Counted from the first letter of the stretch, positions 1 to 5,751 are shown. The stretch is DNA of 6,252 nt from Cohaesibacteraceae bacterium (GCA_016764535.1 JAESRR010000236.1:1-6252), one strand, 5' to 3'. Numbers and translations are program-made. Notes: a model not told the origin generated them from the letters alone.

Positions 1-120
1 TTGCTGTCGTCCGTAACCACGAATCTCTGTGACTGTCAGACCATCTGTAAAATCTCCGGATATGGCTTTTCGCACATCATCCAGCTTGTGAGGTTTAATG
101 ATTGCTGTAACGAGTTTCAT
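1..120 (-). CDS. glnK: Nitrogen regulatory protein PII, GlnK/GlnB type (N-terminal part, runs off the window)
   Basis: Only the first 40 codons are present; the gene continues beyond position 1. The translation begins MKLVTAIIKPHKLDDVRKAI and continues to TEIRGYGRQQ, the classic PII start: first beta strand, the IKPxKLDDVR helix, and the strand leading into the T-loop, with Gln39, a family-conserved residue. PII trimers bind ATP/ADP and 2-oxoglutarate and signal nitrogen status; GlnK paralogues plug the ammonium channel AmtB. The uridylylated T-loop tyrosine lies outside the window. ATG at 118-120 is preceded by a good ribosome site, AGGGG at 126-130, five bases away. A sigma-54 promoter lies about 57 bp upstream, which favours a nitrogen-controlled glnK-amtB operon over a housekeeping glnB, and tesB next door also fits glnK-amtB loci. 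Family assignment is very secure; glnK rather than glnB is inferred, since amtB is not visible. Confidence 0.93.
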   Translation of the reverse strand, partial: MKLVTAIIKPHKLDDVRKAISGDFTDGLTVTEIRGYGRQQ

Positions 121-136
121 TGGATCCCCTTTGCCG

Positions 137-148
137 AGTGTTGAATTG
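137..148 (+). repeat. 12-bp direct repeat, copy 1 (AGTGTTGAATTG)
   Basis: AGTGTTGAATTG occurs here, in the predicted glnK leader, and again at 345-356. This copy is preceded immediately by TTGCCG (131-136). The second copy also has TTGCCG upstream, but separated by seven bases. Function unknown; it could be chance or a duplicated protein-binding half site. Confidence 0.5.
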
Positions 149-176
149 TCTGTGTCAGACCGTTCGGATAAGGGAT

Positions 177-192
177 TACAATTGTCGTGCCA
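177..192 (-). promoter_or_regulatory. Sigma-54 (RpoN) -24/-12 promoter of glnK
   Basis: Read on the minus strand the site is TGGCACGACAATTGTA, against the RpoN consensus TGGCACG-N4-TTGCW. The -24 half is perfect, including the flanking C. The -12 half is TTGTA, with GT in place of the usual GC. The predicted start is near 166, leaving a leader of about 46 nt before the PII ATG. Sigma-54 control through NtrC is well established for glnK-amtB operons in proteobacteria. I found no convincing NtrC site upstream; the best candidate, a TTGC-N12-GCAA inverted repeat at 354-373, is weak. Confidence 0.78.
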
Positions 193-344
193 GGTTTTGT
201 AATAACTGCCAAGTATTTGTATTTTAAAGGTTACGAGACTTGTTATACGATCGAATAGATTTACTACAAATATTTTTGATTAAATTTTATGCTAATAATA
301 TTTAGTGTATAAAAATTAATCACATTCAATATTGCCGCGCAAAT

Positions 345-356
345 AGTGTTGAATTG
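345..356 (+). repeat. 12-bp direct repeat, copy 2 (AGTGTTGAATTG)
   Basis: Exact second copy of the 12-mer at 137-148, on the far side of the AT-rich island. TTGCCG at 332-337 precedes it by seven bases. The pair therefore flanks both the sigma-54 promoter and the AT-rich island. Confidence 0.5.
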
Positions 357-412
357 CCCGAATGGTTGAGCAAGCACGACAAATTCCAACGGAAATAAAT
401 GAGAAACAACCC

Positions 413-448
413 AAAAAAACCCGTTCAATCCCATGAGGTTTAAATGGG
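413..448 (-). terminator. Possible, imperfect rho-independent terminator after tesB
   Basis: On the minus strand CCCAT (448-444) pairs with ATGGG (434-430) around a nine-base loop, and a run of seven T follows at 419-413. The T run starts ten bases after the stem, so the structure is not canonical. An alternative AAACC/GGTTT stem abuts the T run but has a 15-base loop. It lies about 20 bp beyond the tesB stop codon, where a terminator would be expected, and would insulate glnK from tesB read-through. Confidence 0.3.
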
Positions 449-468
449 CTTCTGAAAGGATAAAATCA

Positions 469-1362
469 TTAGCGATTGCGGATGCGGATCAGGCCTTCCT
501 GTACAGCGGATGCGACAAGCTCACCGGCTTCTGTGAAGATTGATCCACGATTGAAGCCTCTTGAACCGGACGCTGCTGGACTATCCTGCGCATATAGCAG
601 CCATTGATCTGCTTTGAACGGACGATGGAACCACATGGCATGATCCAGACTGGCAACCTGCATTTCCCGGGAAAATACGCTTTTGCCATGCGCAAACAGT
701 GATGTATCCAATAGCGTCATATCTGAAGCATAGGCCAGAACACTTTGGTGTATCGATGCTTGGTCGGGTAGCTGGCTGGTCGCCCGAAACCAGACATGTT
801 GTACGGGTGCCAGTTTTTTACTGGAAATATAGTGCTCCATATTCACCGGTCTGAGTTCAATCGGGCGTTCTCTTTCCCAGTACGCGCGTACATTTTCTGC
901 TGCCGAATGCAGATATTTTTCTTTCAGAACTTTCTCGCTTGGCAGCTCATTTGGACCGGGGACATCGGGCATATCAATTTGATGAGATAAACCTTCCTCA
1001 AGAACATGAAATGAAGCTGACATGGAAAAAATTGCATGACCATGCTGAATAGCGACAACCCGTCTGGTCGCAAAACTACGCCCGTCCCGAATACGGTCGA
1101 CTTCATATATTATTGGAACGGAAGGATCCCCGGGACGCATAAAATATCCATGAAGCGAATGGACTGATCGTTCTTCATCGACTGTTCGGGTAGCAGCGAC
1201 CAAAGCCTGACCGATAACCTGTCCACCGAATACCCGTTGCCATCCATATTGGGGGCTTTGACCCCGGAAAAGGTTTTTTTCCAGAGGTTCAAGATCTAGC
1301 GTATCCAGCAATGTAGAAACAGCATTTGAACCAGATTTGTTGCTGGATGTTGATTTGGTCAT
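469..1362 (-). CDS. tesB: Acyl-CoA thioesterase II (TesB)
   Basis: The 297-residue protein hydrolyses acyl-CoA thioesters to free fatty acid and CoA in the cytosol. It matches the E. coli TesB pattern along its whole length: FRGQSPQ and VFGGQVIGQAL (about 32-53), HGYFMRPGDP (71-80), DGRSFATRRV (93-102), then the second hot-dog repeat with YASDMTLL (211-218), HAMWFHRPF (241-249) and SAVQEG (285-290). The family's catalytic residues correspond to Asp214, Ser238 (Thr in E. coli, a conservative change) and Gln288. Length is close to the E. coli enzyme, with a slightly longer Ser/Thr-rich N-terminus. The start is ATG at 1360-1362, with TGAGG at 1374-1378 as ribosome site (11-base spacing, somewhat long). 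The gene is divergent from the ubiquinone hydroxylase gene and co-oriented with glnK. tesB also lies beside glnK-amtB in E. coli. Confidence 0.96.
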   Translation of the reverse strand: MTKSTSSNKSGSNAVSTLLDTLDLEPLEKNLFRGQSPQYGWQRVFGGQVIGQALVAATRTVDEERSVHSLHGYFMRPGDPSVPIIYEVDRIRDGRSFATRRVVAIQHGHAIFSMSASFHVLEEGLSHQIDMPDVPGPNELPSEKVLKEKYLHSAAENVRAYWERERPIELRPVNMEHYISSKKLAPVQHVWFRATSQLPDQASIHQSVLAYASDMTLLDTSLFAHGKSVFSREMQVASLDHAMWFHRPFKADQWLLYAQDSPAASGSRGFNRGSIFTEAGELVASAVQEGLIRIRNR

Positions 1363-1400
1363 GTGTCTTATTGCCTCATGATTGGACAGTTATTGCAATT

Positions 1401-1429
1401 TTGAACGATATTATAGACATTCATGTAAT
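1401..1429 (+). promoter_or_regulatory. Sigma-70-like promoter of the ubiquinone hydroxylase gene
   Basis: TTGAAC (1401-1406) and TGTAAT (1424-1429) are separated by 17 bases and match four and five of six consensus positions. The predicted start is near 1436. That lies downstream of the first in-frame ATG at 1382, so a transcript from here could only use the ATG at 1487 or 1502, supporting the shorter protein. Confidence 0.45.
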
Positions 1430-1437
1430 CGTGCCTA
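1410..1437 (-). promoter_or_regulatory. Sigma-70-like promoter of tesB
   Basis: On the minus strand TAGGCA (1437-1432) is followed after 16 bases by a perfect TATAAT (1415-1410). The predicted start is near 1403, giving a leader of about 40 nt before the tesB ATG. The -35 box matches four of six consensus positions. The element overlaps the opposing promoter at 1401-1429. Confidence 0.5.
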
Positions 1438-1501
1438 TATCTCAATTGGATTTTGGTTGAAAATAACTGATAACAACACCGGCCTAATGGACGAATTTGC
1501 A

Positions 1502-2752
1502 ATGAAAAACCAGACGGTTGCGCATTCTGTAGATAAACAATATTTTGATCTTGTTGTTGCCGGTGGCAATTATGTCGGTCTTTCCCTTGCTGTAGCGATA
1601 AAGCAGGCGCTACCGGAAATTGGGGTTTGTGTTGTTGAACCCAGACATCAAAAAGAGCTGGTTAAGGATTCACGATCGTCTGCTGTAGCTGCAGCGGCGA
1701 GGAACCTCCTGAACGTATTGGGTGTCTGGGCCGATATTGAACCCCATGCCCAGCCAATAAATGATATGGTGATCACAGATAGCAAGCTATCCGATGTCGT
1801 GAGGCCAACTTTCCTGACTTTTGATGGGAAACTGGACGATGGACAACCATTCGCCCATATGGTTCCCAACGGCGTCATGGTGGCGTCTCTGTATCAAAAA
1901 GCCCTTCAAAGTAATGTAACCTTGATAACGGGTGATCTGGTAAGTAATTTTGATCTGACTGCTTCAGGTGTTCAGATTGAATTGAAGTCAGGTTTGCAAA
2001 TCCGGACGAAACTATTGGCAGCGGCTGATGGTGTCAGGTCGTCTTTACGCGAATTGGCTGGAATATCTGTTGTTCAGGTGCCTTATGACCAGATTGGTAT
2101 TGTTACAACCGTGGCTCACGAGCGCCCGCATGAAGGCAGGGCAATAGAGCATTTTTTGCCTTCCGGGCCATTTGCGATATTGCCACTGAAAGGCAATCAA
2201 TCATCATTGGTTTGGTCAGAAAAAACATATGAAGCCGAGCGGCTTTTAAAGATGGATGATTTCACTTTCCAGATAGAGCTGGAACGACGTTTTGGCCGGC
2301 GTTTGGGGGACCTTGAAATATTGGCAAGACCGCGTGGGTTTCCACTCGGGCTTTCTCTTGCCCGCAGCTTTGTGAAAAATCGTTTTGCGTTACTTGGAGA
2401 TGCCGCACACGGCATTCACCCAATTGCCGGGCAGGGGCTTAATCTTGGTTTCAAGGACGTTGCTGCACTTGCAGAGACCGTGGTGAACGCTGCGCGTCTT
2501 GGTCAGGATTTTGGTACCCTGGATGTTCTGGAGAATTACCAGCAGTGGCGTCGGTTTGATACGGTTCAGATGGGCATAACATCCGATGTTCTGAACCGGG
2601 TCTTTTCGAATAATAGTGAACCAATGCGTTTCATCAGGGATTTTGGATTGGGGTTGGTGGATCGTATTCCAGCGCTTAAAACCTATTTCATCAATGAAGC
2701 TGCCGGAGGCGGCGATCATGCACCACGACTATTGCAGGGTGAATTGATCTAG
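1502..2752 (+). CDS. ubiH: FAD-dependent ubiquinone-biosynthesis hydroxylase, UbiH/COQ6 family
   Basis: A 416-residue flavoprotein monooxygenase expected to hydroxylate the quinone ring during ubiquinone synthesis. Residues 16-26 form the FAD-binding strand and turn, [18 protein letters not shown] (175-180) is the DG motif contacting [21 protein letters not shown] (295-307) with [10 protein letters not shown] (310-319) is the GD motif typical of UbiH/UbiF/VisC/COQ6 enzymes. The frame is open from 1382, but that ATG lies 20 bp from the divergent tesB start and upstream of the likely transcription start. ATG at 1502 has GGACGA at 1489-1494 and puts the FAD fold at the expected distance from the N-terminus; ATG 1487 is an alternative. 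The usual GxGxxG reads GGNYVG, with Asn replacing the second conserved glycine. Alphaproteobacterial members can differ in regiospecificity (UbiL-like enzymes act at C1 and C5), so the exact ring position is uncertain. Confidence 0.88.
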   Translation: MKNQTVAHSVDKQYFDLVVAGGNYVGLSLAVAIKQALPEIGVCVVEPRHQKELVKDSRSSAVAAAARNLLNVLGVWADIEPHAQPINDMVITDSKLSDVVRPTFLTFDGKLDDGQPFAHMVPNGVMVASLYQKALQSNVTLITGDLVSNFDLTASGVQIELKSGLQIRTKLLAAADGVRSSLRELAGISVVQVPYDQIGIVTTVAHERPHEGRAIEHFLPSGPFAILPLKGNQSSLVWSEKTYEAERLLKMDDFTFQIELERRFGRRLGDLEILARPRGFPLGLSLARSFVKNRFALLGDAAHGIHPIAGQGLNLGFKDVAALAETVVNAARLGQDFGTLDVLENYQQWRRFDTVQMGITSDVLNRVFSNNSEPMRFIRDFGLGLVDRIPALKTYFINEAAGGGDHAPRLLQGELI

Positions 2753-2931
2753 TCTTCCAGGGACCGGGCTTCATCCGGTAACATGACAGGCACGCCATCC
2801 CGAATTGGATATGCAAGTTTTGCAGCCCGACTTATTAATTCCTGGGCTTCCTTATCATATTCCAGTGTGGTTTTTGTCAGAGGACATACCAGCATGTCCA
2901 ATAACATCTGGTCAATTTGACTTTTGCTCAT
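2749..2931 (-). CDS. Trm112-like small protein (UPF0434 family)
   Basis: A 60-residue protein, [10 protein letters not shown] through [11 protein letters not shown]. The hallmarks are [11 protein letters not shown] (11-20 region), LEYD (23-26), [21 protein letters not shown] (31-51) and the acidic C-terminus. In eukaryotes and archaea Trm112 is a small activator subunit for several tRNA, rRNA and protein methyltransferases. The bacterial role is much less clear; this copy has only one cysteine, so the full zinc-binding set is not apparent. An upstream in-frame ATG at 2979 would add 16 residues and overlap the LON gene. ATG at 2931 is preferred because GCGGA (2944-2940) follows directly after the LON stop with eight-base spacing, and the family starts here. 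It is the last gene of the minus-strand cluster, and its TAG overlaps the hydroxylase TAG on CTAG (2749-2752). Confidence 0.88.
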   Translation of the reverse strand: MSKSQIDQMLLDMLVCPLTKTTLEYDKEAQELISRAAKLAYPIRDGVPVMLPDEARSLED

Positions 2932-2944
2932 GGTATTAATCCGC

Positions 2945-3622
2945 TTATTGCATTGTGACATTGGATAAACCGGTGTCACGCGCGATTTGTATTTCGGTGA
3001 TGGCTATTAATGTCTCTGCGCGTCGGGCCAGCGTTCCAGCCTCCAGCATTGCCTGCTTTTCAGCTTCGCCATAAGGCGACATCATACATAGTGAATTTAC
3101 GAGCAATTCTGTTGATGCTTCCTCAACGCTATCCCAGTCTGCTTCCAGGTCATTGGCTTCCAGATAATTTTTGAATGTGCTGAGAAGTTCAGAGCGATTT
3201 ACGTCAGATTCTCCGTGGCCATGGATGAAATCTTCAGAAAAAATCTCGGCATCAATGGCAAACAGGCGATAGGGTTTATCAGTTTCGAACTCTTCATTTA
3301 AACATACGCGAGAAATGCCGGTCAGGGTGACGATTATGCGACCGTCTCCAGTCTCTGACCAGGACGTAATTCTTCCTGCACATCCTACATTATGTAGTTC
3401 ACCATCATCATTTCCGTCGGGATCATCAACCTGTGGCTGGGTAACAACAATAATTCTGTCGCCCTGCAAGGCATCATTCAGCATTTCCAGATATTTTGGT
3501 TCAAAAATATTCAGCGGTAATTGAACGCGCGGTAACAAAAGTGCACCTGACAACGGAAATACAGGCGCAATACCTGGCAGATCGCGTGGTGTATCGTAAT
3601 GGACATTTCCTGCCAGAGCCAT
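2945..3622 (-). CDS. LON peptidase N-terminal (substrate-binding) domain protein
   Basis: A 225-residue protein made only of the LON substrate-binding domain, without the AAA+ ATPase or protease parts of Lon. [21 protein letters not shown] (21-41) with [11 protein letters not shown] (42-52) is the signature opening. VGCAGRI (79-85) and [12 protein letters not shown] (94-105) form the beta-barrel core, and the C-terminal half (about 145-225) is helical. An acidic Asp/Gly loop sits at 66-75. Such proteins are widespread in alphaproteobacteria; their function is not settled, though a substrate-adaptor or peptide-binding role is plausible by analogy. The frame is open from 3727, but ATG 3620-3622 has a strong Shine-Dalgarno site and a family-typical start. 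It lies 38 bp after the CnoX-like gene and 13 bp before the Trm112-like gene, so co-transcription is likely. Confidence 0.92.
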   Translation of the reverse strand: MALAGNVHYDTPRDLPGIAPVFPLSGALLLPRVQLPLNIFEPKYLEMLNDALQGDRIIVVTQPQVDDPDGNDDGELHNVGCAGRITSWSETGDGRIIVTLTGISRVCLNEEFETDKPYRLFAIDAEIFSEDFIHGHGESDVNRSELLSTFKNYLEANDLEADWDSVEEASTELLVNSLCMMSPYGEAEKQAMLEAGTLARRAETLIAITEIQIARDTGLSNVTMQ

Positions 3623-3630
3623 GAAACTGT

Positions 3631-3637
3631 TCTCCTT
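3631..3637 (-). promoter_or_regulatory. Ribosome binding site deciding the LON-domain start
   Basis: The minus strand reads AAGGAGA, ending nine bases before ATG 3622. It is the strongest Shine-Dalgarno in the cluster and rules out the 35-codon longer reading frame, which would begin inside the upstream gene. Confidence 0.8.
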
Positions 3638-3660
3638 TTCTATCTCCCCGTTTTTGTTGT

Positions 3661-4644
3661 TTAACGGAACAATAGTGAAGACAAGCCACGTCGACCGTAT
3701 TGTGTCGCTGCATCCATCATACCCCATGCCTCGAAAAATTGCAGGAGTTGTTTGCGCGCACCATCATCATTCCATTCACGATCACGTTTCATAATCGTGA
3801 GCAGTTCGTCTGCTGCCGGGTTTCTTTCGCCAAGTGCATTGAGCAAAAGCGCCAGATCAAACCTGGCCGGGTGATCATCCGTGTCGGCAGCTATACGTGC
3901 TTCCAGTTCCACCTTGTCGCCAAGACCTTCAGTTTGTTTCCTAAGGTCTATTGCAGCCCGGGTTGCAATGATTTCGGCATCCTGATTATCTTCAGGGACC
4001 CCGGCAATTACCTCGGCTGCCTTGTCAATTTCTCCGCTTTCGAGCAGACACATCGCAATTCCGGCAAAAGCCAATGGGTGATCCGGCACATTGTTAAGTA
4101 TAGTTGAATATATTCGGGAAGCCTGGGCAAAATCGCCAGCTTCACGGACTGTTTTGGCCTGGTCCAGCATTTCCTCAATCGGATCGACAGTTGGTGCCGA
4201 ATTTTTTTCGATGAATTCTGTGATTTGTTTTTCCGGCACAACGCCCATAAATGCATCGACCGGTTTGCCATCCCTGAATGCAATGACTGCGGGGATGGAT
4301 TTAACCCCGAGTTGTCCAGCGATGGCAGGGTGGTCCTCGATGTTCATTTTAACGAGTTTAACGCGACCACCAGCGCTTTTTACCGCTTGTTCAATGACCG
4401 GCGTCAATTGTTTGCATGGCCCGCACCATGGTGCCCAGAAATCAACCAATACAGTTTGAATGCTGGATTCAGCGATAACATCAACTGCAAATCCCTGGGT
4501 TGTTGTATCATGAATCAGAGGTTGAGAGGATTCCGGTTTGGCAGGCGGCGAAGCCGGAGTCGTCACCGGAGCCTGTGTGGATGCCGGGGCAGTTGCAGGC
4601 TGATAACCCTGTGTGCCGCCATAGGTAAAAGTCGGATTTGACAT
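3661..4644 (-). CDS. cnoX: Thioredoxin-domain/TPR chaperedoxin, CnoX (YbbN) family
   Basis: A 327-residue cytosolic protein. Residues 1-42 are a low-complexity Pro/Thr/Ala/Gln tail. The thioredoxin fold spans about 50-148, with active site WAPWCGPCK (70-78, Cys74 and Cys77) and cis-proline in SIPAV (Pro118). Residues 155-327 form tetratricopeptide-like helices, with good repeats near 160-190 and 195-215. CnoX (YbbN) is a holdase that binds stressed proteins and passes them to GroEL and DnaK. The E. coli protein lacks the full CxxC, whereas this one keeps it, as reported for Caulobacter CnoX, so thioredoxin activity is likely. Start choice: ATG 4644 has CAGGA eight bases upstream and matches related N-termini. 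ATG 4692 would give 343 residues with a 4-bp ATGA overlap onto the preceding stop but lacks a spaced Shine-Dalgarno. It sits between the tRNA-editing and LON-domain genes. Confidence 0.9.
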   Translation of the reverse strand: MSNPTFTYGGTQGYQPATAPASTQAPVTTPASPPAKPESSQPLIHDTTTQGFAVDVIAESSIQTVLVDFWAPWCGPCKQLTPVIEQAVKSAGGRVKLVKMNIEDHPAIAGQLGVKSIPAVIAFRDGKPVDAFMGVVPEKQITEFIEKNSAPTVDPIEEMLDQAKTVREAGDFAQASRIYSTILNNVPDHPLAFAGIAMCLLESGEIDKAAEVIAGVPEDNQDAEIIATRAAIDLRKQTEGLGDKVELEARIAADTDDHPARFDLALLLNALGERNPAADELLTIMKRDREWNDDGARKQLLQFFEAWGMMDAATQYGRRGLSSLLFR

Positions 4645-4652
4645 TTCAAATA

Positions 4653-4657
4653 TCCTG
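4653..4657 (-). promoter_or_regulatory. Ribosome binding site favouring the 4644 start of cnoX
   Basis: The minus strand reads CAGGA, its AGGA ending eight bases before ATG 4644. The competing start at 4692 has only GATGGA directly abutting the ATG, which is too close for normal initiation, although it could be reached by coupled re-initiation from the upstream stop. Confidence 0.6.
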
Positions 4658-4688
4658 GGCTGGTCCTGATTGACGGGTGTCCAACGAC

Positions 4689-5213
4689 TCATTCCATCGG
4701 AACGTCTGTATCAGCCAATTCGAGTGTTAACGGGTTATGGCCCGTCTTTTGAAAAAAGGCCAGTAGATCATCACGTTTGATCGAAGTTGTTGCCGTGTTT
4801 TCCAGTGGATGATAGTTCAATAGATTAAGCGACATCATTTTTTGATCAAGTATCAGACCAACCTCGTTTCGAGTGTCGTTGATGAGGGAAAAAGGCGTAA
4901 CCGATCCTGGTGTTACTCCCAAAAGCTGTAACAACAACCCGGCATTTCCGAAAGACAATCGTCCACATCCGATCTTTTTATGAAGAGTTTTAAGATCGAT
5001 ATTTGTATCATTCAGTGCAACTACCAAAAACCTTGCACCTTTTTTGTCTTTCAGGAAAAGGTTCTTTGTATGGCCGCCAGGAATTGTATCCTTAATCCGG
5101 TGCGATTCATCAACAGTAAAAACAGCGGGATGATCATGGGTTTTGGTCTCAATGCCCATATCGCCCAATAATCTTAATAACTCGGTTTTTGTGACGGGAG
5201 TACTGGATGACAT
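4689..5213 (-). CDS. Prolyl-tRNA editing deacylase, YbaK/ProXp-ala type
   Basis: A 174-residue free-standing trans-editing enzyme that hydrolyses mischarged tRNA(Pro), by family resemblance chiefly Ala-tRNA(Pro), before alanine is inserted at proline codons. HDHPAVFTVDE (26-36) and GGHTKNLFLKDKKG (46-59) contain the conserved features of the INS/YbaK fold, including catalytic-position Lys50. Next come LSFGN (86-90), GVTPGSVTPF (99-108) and HPLENTATT (135-143). The GGHTKNLFLKDKKG block is more like ProXp-ala (Caulobacter type) than the E. coli YbaK Cys-tRNA(Pro) deacylase. The frame is open to 5324, but the longer form would overlap the upstream gene by about 90 bp. ATG 5213 has CGGAA six bases upstream and a family-typical start. 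It lies 22 bp after the UPF0178 gene. Substrate assignment is inference from motifs. Confidence 0.9.
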   Translation of the reverse strand: MSSSTPVTKTELLRLLGDMGIETKTHDHPAVFTVDESHRIKDTIPGGHTKNLFLKDKKGARFLVVALNDTNIDLKTLHKKIGCGRLSFGNAGLLLQLLGVTPGSVTPFSLINDTRNEVGLILDQKMMSLNLLNYHPLENTATTSIKRDDLLAFFQKTGHNPLTLELADTDVPME

Positions 5214-5235
5214 TTTTGTTCCGATGATCAGATGT

Positions 5236-5694
5236 TTAGCTACGGGAATTTTTAACTGCGCGTACAATTGTATTTTCAAGTTCGGACAAGAACCTTGAAC
5301 GATGTTGTCTCGAAAATGCCGCACCCCCGCCAGTCATCACACCCTGTTCCCGTAACTGATTGTTCAGGTCCCGCATGGCCAGTGCCATACCAATTGATTG
5401 TGTCGTGAATTGTTTTCCCTTGGAATCAAGCGCAATTGCATTCTTTTTAATGCAGCGATCTGCTAGCGGAATATCACCGGTAATCACTATGTCATTGGCC
5501 GATATTTCATCAGCGATCCAGTCATCAGCAATGTCGGGACCTTCCGGAACGACCTGGCGTTTGACAAGCGGGCTGTCGGGTAGGCGCATCCAGCTATTCG
5601 ATACCATGTAAACGGTCAAATTGTGCCGGTGTGCAACGTCTACTATTTCTTCTTTAACCGGGCATGCATCAGCATCAACAAACAGTGCTACCAT
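5236..5694 (-). CDS. yaiI: UPF0178/DUF188 protein, YaiI family
   Basis: A 152-residue protein of unknown function, probably a PIN-like metal-dependent nuclease fold. It opens with FVDADACPVK (5-14), giving Asp7 and Asp9. SNSWMRLP (32-39) follows, then DIVITGDIPLAD (68-79) with Asp74 and Asp79, LDSKGK (89-94) and TGGGAAFS with RSRFL near the C-terminus. The spaced acidic residues are typical of PIN/NYN-like nucleases, but no substrate is known to me. Two adjacent ATGs (5697 and 5694) are possible. GGTGGAG at 5705-5699 is too close to the first and fits the second, so 5694 is preferred; the difference is one residue. It is the first gene of the five-gene minus-strand cluster, and no other gene lies between it and the tRNA-Gly gene. 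Confidence 0.88.
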   Translation of the reverse strand: MVALFVDADACPVKEEIVDVAHRHNLTVYMVSNSWMRLPDSPLVKRQVVPEGPDIADDWIADEISANDIVITGDIPLADRCIKKNAIALDSKGKQFTTQSIGMALAMRDLNNQLREQGVMTGGGAAFSRQHRSRFLSELENTIVRAVKNSRS

Positions 5695-5711
5695 CATTCT
5701 CCACCATCATA

Positions 5712-5729
5712 ATTCGAACCAGTTCGAAT
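5712..5729. repeat. 18-bp near-palindrome in the leader of the yaiI operon
   Basis: ATTCGAAC and GTTCGAAT form a perfect 8-bp inverted repeat around a central CA. It lies between the likely promoter and the ribosome site of the first gene, with its edge seven bases from GGTGGAG. It could be a repressor operator or an RNA hairpin masking initiation. Each arm contains TTCGAA, and GTTCGAATC (5722-5730) also occurs in the T-arm of the nearby tRNA-Gly (5906-5914). GAATC at 5726-5730 is a GANTC (CcrM) methylation sequence. Confidence 0.6.
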
Positions 5730-5751
5730 CCATTCACAGTCGTATGTGGAC

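Larger units (their letters stand above)
193..468. other. Non-coding spacer between glnK promoter and tesB, with AT-rich island
   Basis: No gene is visible here on either strand; the only frames are very short and lack ribosome sites. Roughly 200-330 is strongly AT-rich, unlike the flanking genes. It lies where bending or activator DNA would be expected upstream of a sigma-54 promoter. Within it, AATCAA (minus strand, 281-276) resembles one half of an IHF site, but the other half is poor. TTGC-N3-GCAA (332-342) and TTGC-N12-GCAA (354-373) are two small inverted repeats near its tesB-proximal end. Confidence 0.55.

Noticed and set aside
354..373. Possible NtrC enhancer site (TTGC-N12-GCAA)
   Set aside because: The spacing is one base too long and it lacks the GCAC/GTGC core, so it does not stand as an NtrC site on sequence alone.
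2763..2779. ACCGG/CCGGT hairpin just past the ubiH stop as a terminator
   Set aside because: Only a 5-bp stem with no T run, and it lies in the coding sequence of the Trm112-like gene.
2945..3727. Longer LON-domain frame starting at 3727
   Set aside because: The extra 35 residues overlap the CnoX-like gene, do not resemble the family and lack the strong ribosome site found at 3631-3637.
3700..4107. 135-codon plus-strand frame, and similar frames at 4091-4459 and 4225-4641
   Set aside because: They are antisense to the CnoX-like gene, which has clear domains; the translations look random and lack ribosome sites.
4689..5324. Longer frame of the prolyl-tRNA editing protein starting at 5324
   Set aside because: It would overlap the UPF0178 gene by about 90 bp and add residues absent from the family; ATG 5213 has its own ribosome site.
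5715..5726. LexA/SOS box in the yaiI leader
   Set aside because: CGAAC and GTTCG are separated by two bases, whereas the Gram-positive box needs four; alphaproteobacterial LexA uses GTTC-N7-GTTC, which is absent here.
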